Assembly: GCA_021838445.1 (NCBI GenBank)
Contig: JAKCDU010000017.1
Coordinates: 1 to 64,000 of the forward strand
From: Actinomycetes bacterium
GTDB taxonomy: Bacteria > Actinomycetota > Acidimicrobiia > Acidimicrobiales > Palsa-688
Length of the DNA stretch: 64,000 nucleotides
Direction: 5' to 3'
Of this stretch, positions 53,631-63,780 are shown piece by piece. The stretch's first letter is position 1. Each line of letters begins with the position of its first letter. Under the pieces are notes generated by a model. That model searched no databases and was not told the origin of the DNA. It saw only the letters and a program-made list of their open reading frames with translations. A program made the translations under genes and the position numbers.

Positions 53631-54524
53631 ATGACGTCGACCACGACTAGCTACACCTGTCGCTACTGTCGTCAAACGAGCGACGCGACGGGTGTCAGCT
53701 GCCCGAGCTGCGGAGCACCCGTGGACCTGCGCGATGTGCGCAGCGACTCGGGCTGGGTCGAGCAACCGCCCATCGCCGACATGGCCCGCATCCAGTTCGG
53801 AACCTCGACCGTCCAGATCGAGGGCACCTACGTGCCGGTCGTGGACTTCAACCTGCAGCCCCCGGCGTGGGTCTACTTCTCCCATCACTCGCTGCTTTGG
53901 GCCGAGCCGTCGGTGCAGATGACCAACATGCCCATGGCCAACGGATGGAGCAGGGTGCGGGCCGGCCTGCCGCTCATCATGATGCAGGCGTCGGGGCCCG
54001 GCCACCTGGCCCTCTCCGACGACTACCCCGGAGAGGTGGTGGCCCTGCCGCTCGGCCGGGGTCAGGCCATACAGGTGCGCGAGCACCGCTTCCTCGCCGC
54101 CACCGACTCGGTCAAGTACGACTGGCAGCAGTCGGGGATCTGGTTCACCACCAGCAACGGCAACGAGACCGAGTACCACTACCCGTTCGGCATGTACGTC
54201 GACGTCTTCCATGCCGATGAGTCCCCCGGGCTTCTCCTGTTGCACTCACCGGGGAACTCTTTCATCCGGGACCTGGGTCCGGGCGAGACGATCTGCATCC
54301 AGCCCAGCTCGCTGCTCTACAAGGATCTGTCGGTCGGCATGGCCCTGCATCTCGAGTATCCCCGGGCGGCGGGGATCACCTGGGGTCGTTCCTACCAGTA
54401 CCGGCAGGTATGGCTCCGGTTGTGGGGCCCCGGTCGGGTGGCTGTCCAGTCGGTCTTCGAGAAGGCCGAGGGCAGCATGCCCATCACCGGCTCCAGCCCG
54501 GGCACCACGAGCCAGCACTGGTAG
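53631..54524 (+). CDS. AIM24-family protein with N-terminal zinc ribbon, paralogue, 297 aa
   Basis: It has the same layout as the upstream gene: zinc ribbon CRYCRQTSDATGVSCPSCG, the shared linker SDSGWVEQPPIADMARI, then the AIM24 core (VQIEGTYVPVVDFNLQPPAWVYFSHHSLLW; LLLLHSPGNSFIRDLGPGETICIQPSSLLYKDLSV) and a Ser/Gly/Thr-rich C-terminal tail. It differs by a central insertion. There is no signal peptide or TM helix. Confidence 0.85.
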   Translation: MTSTTTSYTCRYCRQTSDATGVSCPSCGAPVDLRDVRSDSGWVEQPPIADMARIQFGTSTVQIEGTYVPVVDFNLQPPAWVYFSHHSLLWAEPSVQMTNMPMANGWSRVRAGLPLIMMQASGPGHLALSDDYPGEVVALPLGRGQAIQVREHRFLAATDSVKYDWQQSGIWFTTSNGNETEYHYPFGMYVDVFHADESPGLLLLHSPGNSFIRDLGPGETICIQPSSLLYKDLSVGMALHLEYPRAAGITWGRSYQYRQVWLRLWGPGRVAVQSVFEKAEGSMPITGSSPGTTSQHW

Positions 54525-54533
54525 AGGTCACTG

Positions 54534-56432
<1,899 letters not shown>

Positions 56433-56438
56433 GCGACC

Positions 56439-56717
56439 ATGTCCGTGCAGCCCACCGAAACCGAAGCTCCGCCTCGCGGTCACGTCCGCATCGTCTACCT
56501 CGGTCCGGTCATGCCGCACTGGAGGGTCGACTCGGACTTCGGCGAGCGCAACGTGATCGAGGATTTCCGCCAGCGGGCTCTGGCCCGGCTGCTGCTGCTT
56601 CCCCCCCACGATCCCCAGTTCCGCCGCAACCGGGAGCGGGTGATCCGCGACGCCGAGCGGGAGAACCTCCTGATCGACTGGGACCTGGGCCAGCCCGAGG
56701 ACGAGGGCGGCAGCTGA
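56439..56717 (+). CDS. Hypothetical small protein between leuA and ppk1, 92 aa
   Basis: A soluble, charged protein: HVRIVYLGPVMPHWRVDSDFGERNVIEDFRQRALARLLLLPPHDPQFRRNRERVIRDAERENLLIDWDL. Mixed alpha/beta start, then helices; no signal or cysteine. I do not recognise a family. It starts 6 nt after leuA and ends 1 nt before the TTG of ppk1, so it is probably translated with both. Confidence 0.7.
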   Translation: MSVQPTETEAPPRGHVRIVYLGPVMPHWRVDSDFGERNVIEDFRQRALARLLLLPPHDPQFRRNRERVIRDAERENLLIDWDLGQPEDEGGS

Positions 56718-56718
56718 G

Positions 56719-58893
56719 TTGACAGCTCTCCACGGGGTGGCCGAGGAGAGCTTCGCGGCGGATGCCTCGCCGGGGCAGCACTACCTCAACCGGGAGCTGT
56801 CCACCCTCGACTTCAACGGGCGGGTCCTGGCCCTGGCCGAGAACCCGGACCTGCCCCTGCTGGAGAGGGTCAAGTTCTTCGCCATCTTCGCCACCAACAT
56901 GGACGAGTTCTTCCAGGTGCGGGTGGCTGGCTTGATGGACCAGTTGGCGGCCGGTATCGGTACCGCTCCCGACCGGCTGTCGGTCAGCGACCAGCTCAAG
57001 GCCATCCGGGCGGGCACCGAGGTCCTGCTCGAGCGGCGGGCCCGGGCCTTCGTCTCCGACGTACTGCCTGGCCTGGCCAGCCACGGCATCGAGCTATGCG
57101 GGTGGGGCTCGCTCAGCCAGGCCGACCAGGAGTGGGCCTCGCGGGTGTTCCAGGAGCGGATCTTCCCGGTCCTCACCCCCCTGGCCGTGGACCCCGGCCA
57201 TCCCTTCCCCTACATCTCCAACCTGTCGCTCAACCTGGCCGTGATCGTCCGGGACCCCTCCGGTGGTGAGCGACGCTTCGCCCGGGTCAAGGTGCCACCG
57301 CTGCTACCCGGGCTCCTGGCCATGCCCGACGGCCGACGCTTCGTCACCCTCGAGCAGGTCATCGCCGCCCACCTCGGGGACCTCTTCCCCGGAATGGAGA
57401 TCGTCAGCCACCATCCGTTCCGGGTGACCCGCAACGCCGACCTGACCCTCGAGGAGGAGGAGGCCGACGATCTGCTGGTCGCGGTCGAGATGGAGTTGCG
57501 CCGCCGCCGCTTCGGCCGGGCGGTCCGCTTGGAAGTGGACTCCTCCATGACCGAGGAGGTGCGTACCCTCCTCGCCCGGGAACTGGATCTGCGGCCCGAG
57601 GACGTCTACGAGGGACCCGGCCCGATCGACCACACCGCCCTGTGGCAGATCTACCAGTTGGACCGGCCCGAGCTGAAAGACGAGCCGTTCGTTCCGGTCA
57701 AGCCCTTCCGGGTGGGGGGCGCCGACGGTGAGGCCACTGACATCTTCGCCGCCATGAGGTCGGGGGACATCCTGGTCCAGCACCCCTACGAGAGCTTTGC
57801 CGACTCGGTAGAGGAGTTCATCGATCAGGCGTCGCGCGATCCCGACGTGCTGGCCATCAAACAGACCCTCTACCGGACCTCCGGTGACAGCGCCATTGTC
57901 AGATCACTGATCCGGGCGGCGGAGCGGGGCAAGCAGGTGGCTGCTCTGGTCGAGCTCAAGGCACGCGGTGACGAGGCGGCCAACATCGGTTTCGCCCGCG
58001 CCCTCGAGCGGGCCGGCGTCCATGTGGTCTACGGGCTGGTCGGTTTGAAGACCCACTCCAAGATCGCGCTCGTGGTTCGCCAGGAGGGGGAGGGCATAAC
58101 CCGCTATTGCCACATCGGTACCGGGAACTACAACGCCAGCACCGCCCGGACCTACGAGGATGTGGGCATCCTGACCGCCCGGCCGGAGCTCGGCGGTGAC
58201 CTCACCGACCTGTTCAACTACCTGACCGGCTACAGCCGGCGGGTGGACTACCGCCGGCTGCTCGTGGCCCCGAGCGCCCTGCGGACCCGGATGCTCGAGC
58301 TGATCGATCGTGAAGCCTCCTTCGGCGAGGCGGGGCGGATGGTTTGGAAGCTCAACAATCTGGTGGATCCCGGGGTCATCGACGCTCTGTACCGGGCGTC
58401 GCAGGCCGGGGCCCGGATCGATCTGATCGTCAGGGGCATCTGCTGCCTGCGGCCGGGGGTGGCCGGAATCTCCGAGGGCATCCGGGTCCGCAGCCTGGTC
58501 GGCCGCTGGCTCGAGCACTCCCGCATCTACTACTTCGGGGCGGGGTCGGGCCGCGACGAGCTCGACACCGGCCGGTTCTACATCGGCTCGGCCGACATGA
58601 TGGAACGCAACCTCGACCGGCGGGTCGAAGCGGTGGTGCCCATCGAGTCGGCCGACCTGCAGGGTCGGCTGCGGGAGATCCTGCTCACCGAGATGGCCGA
58701 CGACGTGCTCACCTGGGTGCTGTCTCCCGAAGGGGCCTGGCACAAGCTCCCGGTGGATCGCAACTTCAACGCCCAACTGCGTCTCCAAGAGCTCGCCGTG
58801 GCCCGGGCCAGACGGCGCATGGAGGCCGAGAGCGCCATGATGCTCACCGAGGCCGAGACCTCGGCGGGGAGCCTGCCGGGAACGCTGCGGTGA
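56719..58893 (+). CDS. ppk1: Polyphosphate kinase 1, 724 aa
   Basis: A PPK1 protein: YLNRELSTLDFNGRVLALAENPDLPLLERVKFFAIFATNMDEFFQVRVAGL (N-domain), VLTPLAVDPGHPFPYISNLSLNLAV, LAIKQTLYRTSGDSAIVRSLIRAAERGKQVAALVELKARGDEAANI, and GLVGLKTHSKIALVVRQEGEGITRYCHIGTGNYN containing the catalytic His (HSK) and the HIGTGN motif. It makes polyphosphate from ATP. TTG 56719 is next to the upstream stop; GTG 56737 is an alternative start. Followed by a Nudix gene with a GTGA overlap, the usual ppk1-mutT1 partnership of actinobacteria. Confidence 0.96.
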   Translation: MTALHGVAEESFAADASPGQHYLNRELSTLDFNGRVLALAENPDLPLLERVKFFAIFATNMDEFFQVRVAGLMDQLAAGIGTAPDRLSVSDQLKAIRAGTEVLLERRARAFVSDVLPGLASHGIELCGWGSLSQADQEWASRVFQERIFPVLTPLAVDPGHPFPYISNLSLNLAVIVRDPSGGERRFARVKVPPLLPGLLAMPDGRRFVTLEQVIAAHLGDLFPGMEIVSHHPFRVTRNADLTLEEEEADDLLVAVEMELRRRRFGRAVRLEVDSSMTEEVRTLLARELDLRPEDVYEGPGPIDHTALWQIYQLDRPELKDEPFVPVKPFRVGGADGEATDIFAAMRSGDILVQHPYESFADSVEEFIDQASRDPDVLAIKQTLYRTSGDSAIVRSLIRAAERGKQVAALVELKARGDEAANIGFARALERAGVHVVYGLVGLKTHSKIALVVRQEGEGITRYCHIGTGNYNASTARTYEDVGILTARPELGGDLTDLFNYLTGYSRRVDYRRLLVAPSALRTRMLELIDREASFGEAGRMVWKLNNLVDPGVIDALYRASQAGARIDLIVRGICCLRPGVAGISEGIRVRSLVGRWLEHSRIYYFGAGSGRDELDTGRFYIGSADMMERNLDRRVEAVVPIESADLQGRLREILLTEMADDVLTWVLSPEGAWHKLPVDRNFNAQLRLQELAVARARRRMEAESAMMLTEAETSAGSLPGTLR

Positions 58894-59306
58894 CCATCGC
58901 CCCCCGCCCAGTCATGGCGGCCGGCGGGGTGGTGTGGCGACGTAACAGCGAAGGTGAGCTCGAGGTGATCCTCGTGCACCGCCCCCGCTACGACGACTGG
59001 AGCCTGCCCAAGGGGAAGCTGGACCCCGGCGAGACCGACGAGGAGGCCGCCCTGCGGGAGGTCGAGGAGGAGACCTGCGTGGTGGGCGCCCTCGGACCCG
59101 AGCTGCCGACCACGACCTACCTGGATCGCAGCGGCAAGCACAAGCGGGTGCGCTACTGGGCCATGACGGTGGTGTCGGGAACGCCAACGGGTGCCAACGA
59201 GGTGGACCGGGCCGAGTGGGTCGGTTTCCACGCGGCCAGCGAACGGATCAGCTACGAGCGCGACGTGATGGTTCTGCGGGCCCTCCCGGGCGCCATCGGG
59301 GACTAG
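58890..59306 (+). CDS. Nudix hydrolase (MutT1 N-terminal-like), 138 aa
   Basis: The Nudix box is intact as GKLDPGETDEEAALREVEEETCV (G-x5-E-x7-REUxEE), with Cys in place of the last Gly. The sequence RPVMAAGGVVWRRN...LVHRPRYDDWSLPKGKLDPGE is typical of MutT1/Ap4A-type hydrolases that follow ppk1. In mycobacteria, MutT1 is a fusion of a Nudix domain with a histidine phosphatase; here only the Nudix part is encoded, and the phosphatase is at 60570. Start GTG 58890 overlaps the ppk1 stop (GTGA). Confidence 0.9.
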   Translation: MTIAPRPVMAAGGVVWRRNSEGELEVILVHRPRYDDWSLPKGKLDPGETDEEAALREVEEETCVVGALGPELPTTTYLDRSGKHKRVRYWAMTVVSGTPTGANEVDRAEWVGFHAASERISYERDVMVLRALPGAIGD

Positions 59307-59366
59307 ACCGGCGCGCCGAGACGCCCGACCCGGGTGGACGGCCCCGGCGGTGGGCGTACCGGAGGC

Positions 59367-60509
59367 TCAGATGCTCTGGGGCAACAGCAGGATCACGTTC
59401 TCGAAGCAGAACCACAGGGGGACGGCGCACACGGCGATCCCCACGGCGTACGCCGACAGTCGTCGCCACCGGCGGGTGCGGTTGATGGCCAGCCGGGTGC
59501 CTGCCCACAGGACGACGAAGACCAGGCCGTAGAGGATGGACGGCAGCCAGGCGCTCGACCGGCCCTGCCCCAGGTTGGAGACGAGGGTGGGGGGCGCCGT
59601 CGTGGTGGCCGTGGTCGGTTGGCTGGGGGAGGTGTCGCCGGGCAGTACGGTCGGTTTGCTCGGCGACACCGCAGGGGGCGCCTCCACCAGTCCAGCCTGG
59701 CCCTTCAAACGAGCGAACACCACCAGCCGGGTGCTGGCCGAGAAGATGGGATTGCAGGTGGTGAGGGTCAGTTGGGGGAACGGCGTCGGGTCGAGGACGC
59801 TGACGTCGTCGGGGTTGACCACGATGGGGGCCTGGCTGACCAGGTACACCCAGGTGCGGCCGTTCAGGTCGGTGATGTCGATGGCGTCGCCGACGGTGAG
59901 CTTGTTGAGCTCGAAGAAAGGCGCTCCGTAGGTGGTGCGGTGACCGGCGATGGCGGCGTTGCCGACCTGCCCGGGGTAGGCCGTGCCGGTGTAGTGGCCC
60001 GGCCCTCGACGCAGATCCGCTTCGTTGGTGCCCTCGACCACGTATTTGTCCACGCCGATCGATTTGATCACCAGGTGCTCGATGGCCCCCCCGGCGGGGG
60101 TCGCCGGCAGCACGTCCTCGGTTGGGACGGTGGTGGCGGCCGGGGCCGGGCCGGTGGTCGAGGTCGTGGTGACCCCCGAGGCCCCTGTGCTGCCCGGTAC
60201 CCCTGTGCTGCCCGGTACCCCTGTGCTGCCCGGTACCCCTGTGGCGGTGCTCGGCGACGCGGTGGTGCGGGCCTCGGTGCTGTGCAAGGCGGCGTTGAAC
60301 TGCTGGGCCAGCGAATGCTGGTTGCGGGCCTCGGTGATGTTGGTGCCGAAGAGCTGGTACACCACGAAGAGCAGCACGACCACACCCAGCGTGATCAGGG
60401 CGAGGCCGATCTCCCGGGTGGTCCGTCGGGCCGCGCCCATCGGTGCTCGTCGGGATGCGACCGGCGGTGGCTGCTCTGCTTCCCCGGCGACCGGGGCCTC
60501 GTCTGCCAC
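59367..60509 (-). CDS. Class E sortase with variable Gly-Val-Pro repeats, 380 aa
   Basis: There is an N-terminal TM helix (~33-55), a low-complexity stretch with GVPGST repeats, and a sortase beta-barrel (IEHLVIKSIGVDKYVVEG; GHYTGTAYPGQVGNAAIAGHRTTYGAPF; LTLTTCNPIFSASTRLVVFARL) with the triad His190, Cys252 and an Arg ~8 residues after it. A second TM helix is near the C-terminus. It should anchor LPXTG-type or related proteins to the wall, or build pili; no substrate is evident in this window. It is read opposite to its neighbours and lies between the Nudix and phosphatase genes. The start is GTG 60509. Confidence 0.9.
   Translation of the reverse strand: MADEAPVAGEAEQPPPVASRRAPMGAARRTTREIGLALITLGVVVLLFVVYQLFGTNITEARNQHSLAQQFNAALHSTEARTTASPSTATGVPGSTGVPGSTGVPGSTGASGVTTTSTTGPAPAATTVPTEDVLPATPAGGAIEHLVIKSIGVDKYVVEGTNEADLRRGPGHYTGTAYPGQVGNAAIAGHRTTYGAPFFELNKLTVGDAIDITDLNGRTWVYLVSQAPIVVNPDDVSVLDPTPFPQLTLTTCNPIFSASTRLVVFARLKGQAGLVEAPPAVSPSKPTVLPGDTSPSQPTTATTTAPPTLVSNLGQGRSSAWLPSILYGLVFVVLWAGTRLAINRTRRWRRLSAYAVGIAVCAVPLWFCFENVILLLPQSI
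60182..60241 (-). repeat. 18-bp tandem repeat in the sortase gene
   Basis: The unit CCTGTGCTGCCCGGTACC (plus strand) is repeated three times in a row from 60184, preceded by a related partial unit, and encodes the GVPGST repeats between the membrane helix and the catalytic domain. Copy number likely varies. Confidence 0.8.
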
Positions 60510-60569
60510 CCGACCAGGTTAAGCGGCGCCCGGCGGCGAGTCCCGTCGCCACCCTGGCACACTGATGGA

Positions 60570-61040
60570 GTGTCGGTGATCGTGGTACGTCACGCCCACG
60601 CTCTGTCTCGCCGGCAGTGGGAGGGCGACGACGCCTGGCGGGTGCTCTCCCCCAAGGGTGAGGAGCAGGCCTGCCTCCTGGTCGCCCCGCTGCTGGCCCG
60701 TCGCCCGACCCGGATCGTGTCGAGCCCCTACCTTCGGTGCGTGGCCACGGTCGAGCCGTTGGCCACCGCGGCCGGACTGGTCGTCGAGCCGGACGGCCGC
60801 CTGGCCGAGGGCAACGATCGCCACGCCGTGGATCTGGTCCGGTCGCTCCAGGACTCCGGGGAGCGCGCCGTGGTCTGCAGTCATGGCGATGTGATCCCTC
60901 ATCTGCTGGTGGTGCTGGCCAACGAGGACGGGGTGGACCTCGGCCCGGACCCGCGGGTGGAGAAAGGATCGGTCTGGATCCTCGAAGGCGACCGCGGTCG
61001 CTTCACCTCGGCCCGCCACATCCCTCCGCCCGTGCCCTGA
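60570..61040 (+). CDS. SixA/RHG-type histidine phosphatase (MutT1 C-terminal-like), 156 aa
   Basis: The phosphatase motif VIVVRHAHA (RH-x-H) starts the protein; then WRVLSPKGEEQACLLVAPLL, RIVSSPYLRCVATVEPLA with the second Arg, and VVCSHGDVIPHLL with the second His. This is the fold of the C-terminal half of mycobacterial MutT1. The start is GTG 60570 (or GTG 60576). It is divergent from the sortase gene, 60 bp away. Confidence 0.87.
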   Translation: MSVIVVRHAHALSRRQWEGDDAWRVLSPKGEEQACLLVAPLLARRPTRIVSSPYLRCVATVEPLATAAGLVVEPDGRLAEGNDRHAVDLVRSLQDSGERAVVCSHGDVIPHLLVVLANEDGVDLGPDPRVEKGSVWILEGDRGRFTSARHIPPPVP

Positions 61041-61097
61041 CCGGGCGGGGTGGGGGCCGGCGCCGCAGCCGGGGCCCGACCGGTGGGTGGGGTGGTG

Positions 61098-61898
61098 TCA
61101 GCGGCGGAGGAGACCCTTGCGTCTGGGGGCAGCCGAGGGGAGTATGTCGTCATCGCTGGGGGTCCAGCCCATCACCTCCACCGCGCTGCGGGCCGGAGCC
61201 GACGGGGCCGGGCCGCCCGAAGTTTCGGACTTTTCGGGGGTGGGCTCGGGGGTCGGGCGGGTGGGGCGCTTGATGGTGATCGTCGGCGCTTCCTCGACCA
61301 TGTCGTCGCTGGCCGGGGAGATCCCGCTCAAGCCGCCGAGACCCGACAGGCTCGGTAGGGGTCGGGCGCCCATCGAGCTCCCGTCAGTCGAGGGGGGACG
61401 GAGCGCGGAGATCGAGTTGCCGCCCAGTGAACCGCCCCCCGACGCCGCGGCCATCGGGGATAGTCCGTTGGAGATTCCCCCGGCGAGGATGCTCGGACTC
61501 TTGCGGATCGGCCCGTCGGCCAAGCCGCCCGAGGGCGCTCCCATCGGGTTGGGCGGCGGAGTGAGGGGGCTCGGAGCCCGTCGCTCGACGGGCGGCGCGC
61601 CGGAGGCGGGCGCCCGAACTGCGCCGAGCGGGGCCGGCGCGGGCGCCGGCGTCCGAAGCCCGCCGACAGGGGATCCGGGTTCGCTGGAGGGAACCCCGGC
61701 CGCCGGCGGCCCTTCGGACCGTCGGCTACCGCCGTCACTGGCCGCCTTCGGGTCCGGACCGGGGCCCGTCGCCGGCTCGGTCCGGGCCGGGGCGGCGAGC
61801 TCGGTGTCATCGCCTTCTCCGGCCACTGCGTCCCGCAGCGCGTCAACCAGTGAGGCGTGCAGGGCTTGGCGGTCGAACGGTCGGGATTCTTCTGCCAT
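61098..61898 (-). CDS. Pro/Gly/Ser-rich protein of unknown function, 266 aa
   Basis: ATG 61898 opens a short helical region (SRPFDRQALHASLVDALRDAV) followed by ~210 residues of low complexity (Pro, Ala, Gly, Ser), and a C-terminal short basic end (RRKGLLRR). There is no signal peptide. The long frame upstream to 62111 would overlap the MFS gene and has no conserved sequence. I do not recognise a family; it may be a scaffold or disordered regulatory protein. Confidence 0.55.
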   Translation of the reverse strand: MAEESRPFDRQALHASLVDALRDAVAGEGDDTELAAPARTEPATGPGPDPKAASDGGSRRSEGPPAAGVPSSEPGSPVGGLRTPAPAPAPLGAVRAPASGAPPVERRAPSPLTPPPNPMGAPSGGLADGPIRKSPSILAGGISNGLSPMAAASGGGSLGGNSISALRPPSTDGSSMGARPLPSLSGLGGLSGISPASDDMVEEAPTITIKRPTRPTPEPTPEKSETSGGPAPSAPARSAVEVMGWTPSDDDILPSAAPRRKGLLRR

Positions 61899-62073
61899 GT
61901 CAGCGTTATCGGCACAGGTGATCAGCCACCTTGAGGGCAACAGCGGCGCTCGCCGCCGCCGGCCCGGCCCCGGCGCGCATCGGAGCGCCTTTGAGTGGTA
62001 TCGAGGCAAGAACGGTTGACCCACTCGGGGCCGTGGCGACCTTCCGGCGCCGAGTGCGTACGCTCTGCCCTCG

Positions 62074-63666
62074 ATGGCTGAGCTCGGCGTCGCGGCGATG
62101 CGCTCGCTCATCGTCGCCGTCGTCGGCTCGGCGAGGGTGCGGGCCGCGGCCTCCTATCCGTTCCGTCTCGGGCCGGCCGACTCCGAGTGGAAGAGCCGGC
62201 CTTTCGCCGGCCTGGCCGTGGTCAACAACCTTTCGGGCAGCGGCGACGCCCTGGTCACCGTGGCCTTGGCCGGATCGGTGTTCGTGAGCGTCTCGCTCAA
62301 CGCGGCGCGCGGCCGGACGGCTCTGGGGCTGATCTGCACGGTGCTGCCCTTCGCGGTGGTCGGACCGTTCGTCGGGCCGGCCATAGATCGCATGCGGGGC
62401 GGACGGCGCTTCATCGTGTTCCTCGCCGCCGCCGGCCGGCTGGTCGCCTGCCTGCTCATGTCGGCGTGGATCCACAGCCTGTTGCTGTTCCCCGCGGCGT
62501 TTTTGAGCCTGGTGTGCTCCAAGACCCACGCCGTGGCCAAAGCCGCTCTCGTCCCGGCGGTGGTGGACGGCGAGCAGGACCTGGTGCGGGCCAACTCGAG
62601 GCTGGCCGTCGGCGGCGCGGCCGTCACCTCGGTCGCGGCCGGGGTAGGCGGCCTCATCTACAAGCTGCTCGGCTCGCGGGTGCTGCTCGATCTCGACGTG
62701 TTCGTGTTCGCGGCCTGCGCCGGCCTCTGCCTCCAACTCCTCGGGAAGGACCCGGAGCCGAAGGACCCCGAGCCGAAGGACCCCGAGCCGAAGGACCCCG
62801 AGCCGGTCGGGCCCGCCGACGACGGGCCGCGGCGGTCGTTTGCGTCGGGAGGCCCCCGGCCGCCGGTCGGAGCGGGCCCTGGTTTCGGACTGGCCCGCCT
62901 GGCCGCCCGGCTGGCCGGCCGTTTCGGGGCTGGCGGCCCGCTGGTAGTGGCCCGCCCGTTGCGTCTGGCGTCGGTCGCCATGGCCGGCATGAGGGCGGTA
63001 GCCGGGTTCCTCACTGCCCTCGTCATCTTCGCCTTCCGGCGCGACGACACCCCATTGTTCTGGTACGGGTTGGTGGCCGTGGCCAGCGTGGGCGGCAACT
63101 TCGGCGGGGCCATCCTGGCTCCACGGCTACGGCCTTTGGTGACCGAGCGCCTGCTCGTCGGAGCGGCCGCGGTACTCATCGGGGTGACGGCCGTCGCCAT
63201 GACCTTCTTCTCGGCGCTGTCGCGCCGACCCGCGGCGGTTGGTCTGGCTCTCGTCGTGGCGTTGGGAGCCAGCCTGGCCAAGACCGCGTTCGACGCCATC
63301 GTCCAGCGCGACACTCCCGACCGGGACCGGAGCCGCCTCTTCGCCGGATTCGAGTCGGTCTTCCAGCTCGCCTGGGTGGGGGGAGCGCTGCTGCCGACGC
63401 TGCTGCCCATCTCCCTCCTCGTCGGATTCCTCCTCGTCGCGGTGATAGTCGCTTCGACCTCGACGGTCTTCGTAGCCGGCTTGGCCCGAGAGGGGTGGGT
63501 GACTCCCGCGCCCGCCGCCCCGGGCCGGGACCGGCTCCGGGGCGCCGATACCGGGGGCGACCCGGTGGCCGATTCCGGGGGTGGCCCGGAGGCCTGGTCT
63601 CCACCGCCTCCTCGCCCGGCCCCTCCGGCCCCCCTGGGCGGGCCGGGTCCGGTCGACCGGGCCTAG
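62074..63666 (+). CDS. MFS-type permease, 530 aa
   Basis: At least ten hydrophobic segments are visible in two halves (for example ALGLICTVLPFAVVGPFVG; LVACLLMSAWIHSLLLFPAAFLSLV; FLTALVIFAF; LFWYGLVAVASVGGNFGGAI). It resembles MFS_3-type efflux proteins. A hydrophilic loop with four KDPEP repeats separates the halves, and a Pro-rich tail (about 480-530) follows. Substrate is unknown. ATG 62074 is used; ATG 62098 is an alternative. Confidence 0.82.
   Translation: MAELGVAAMRSLIVAVVGSARVRAAASYPFRLGPADSEWKSRPFAGLAVVNNLSGSGDALVTVALAGSVFVSVSLNAARGRTALGLICTVLPFAVVGPFVGPAIDRMRGGRRFIVFLAAAGRLVACLLMSAWIHSLLLFPAAFLSLVCSKTHAVAKAALVPAVVDGEQDLVRANSRLAVGGAAVTSVAAGVGGLIYKLLGSRVLLDLDVFVFAACAGLCLQLLGKDPEPKDPEPKDPEPKDPEPVGPADDGPRRSFASGGPRPPVGAGPGFGLARLAARLAGRFGAGGPLVVARPLRLASVAMAGMRAVAGFLTALVIFAFRRDDTPLFWYGLVAVASVGGNFGGAILAPRLRPLVTERLLVGAAAVLIGVTAVAMTFFSALSRRPAAVGLALVVALGASLAKTAFDAIVQRDTPDRDRSRLFAGFESVFQLAWVGGALLPTLLPISLLVGFLLVAVIVASTSTVFVAGLAREGWVTPAPAAPGRDRLRGADTGGDPVADSGGGPEAWSPPPPRPAPPAPLGGPGPVDRA
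62746..62805 (+). repeat. Four 15-bp tandem repeats in the MFS gene
   Basis: The unit AAGGACCCCGAGCCG is repeated four times (first copy has one difference), encoding KDPEP x4 in the cytoplasmic loop between the two permease halves. Confidence 0.9.
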
Positions 63667-63692
63667 ACCAGCCGGCGGCTGGGCACCGGAGC

Positions 63693-63720
63693 CGGGGGTC
63701 CCGGTAGCCAGGGACCCCCG
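63693..63720. terminator. Hairpin between convergent genes
   Basis: CGGGGGTCCC (63693-63702) and GGGACCCCCG (63711-63720) form a perfect 10-bp stem with 8-nt loop, between the MFS stop and the 3' end of the minus-strand gene. It may act in both directions. Confidence 0.55.
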
Positions 63721-63780
63721 GGCCAGGTGGCCCCGGTGGCTGGGGACCGGAGCCGGGTGGTCCAGGCGGAGCCGAAGAGC

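Noticed and set aside
60182-60241. Repeat array as a mobile or CRISPR element
   Set aside because: Contiguous 18-bp coding repeats in the sortase gene without spacers.
61899-62111. N-terminal extension of the Pro-rich minus-strand gene
   Set aside because: It would overlap the start of the MFS gene and encodes Arg/Pro-rich sequence typical of antisense frames.
62746-62805. CRISPR-like short repeats
   Set aside because: The 15-bp units are contiguous, without spacers, and lie in frame in a permease gene.
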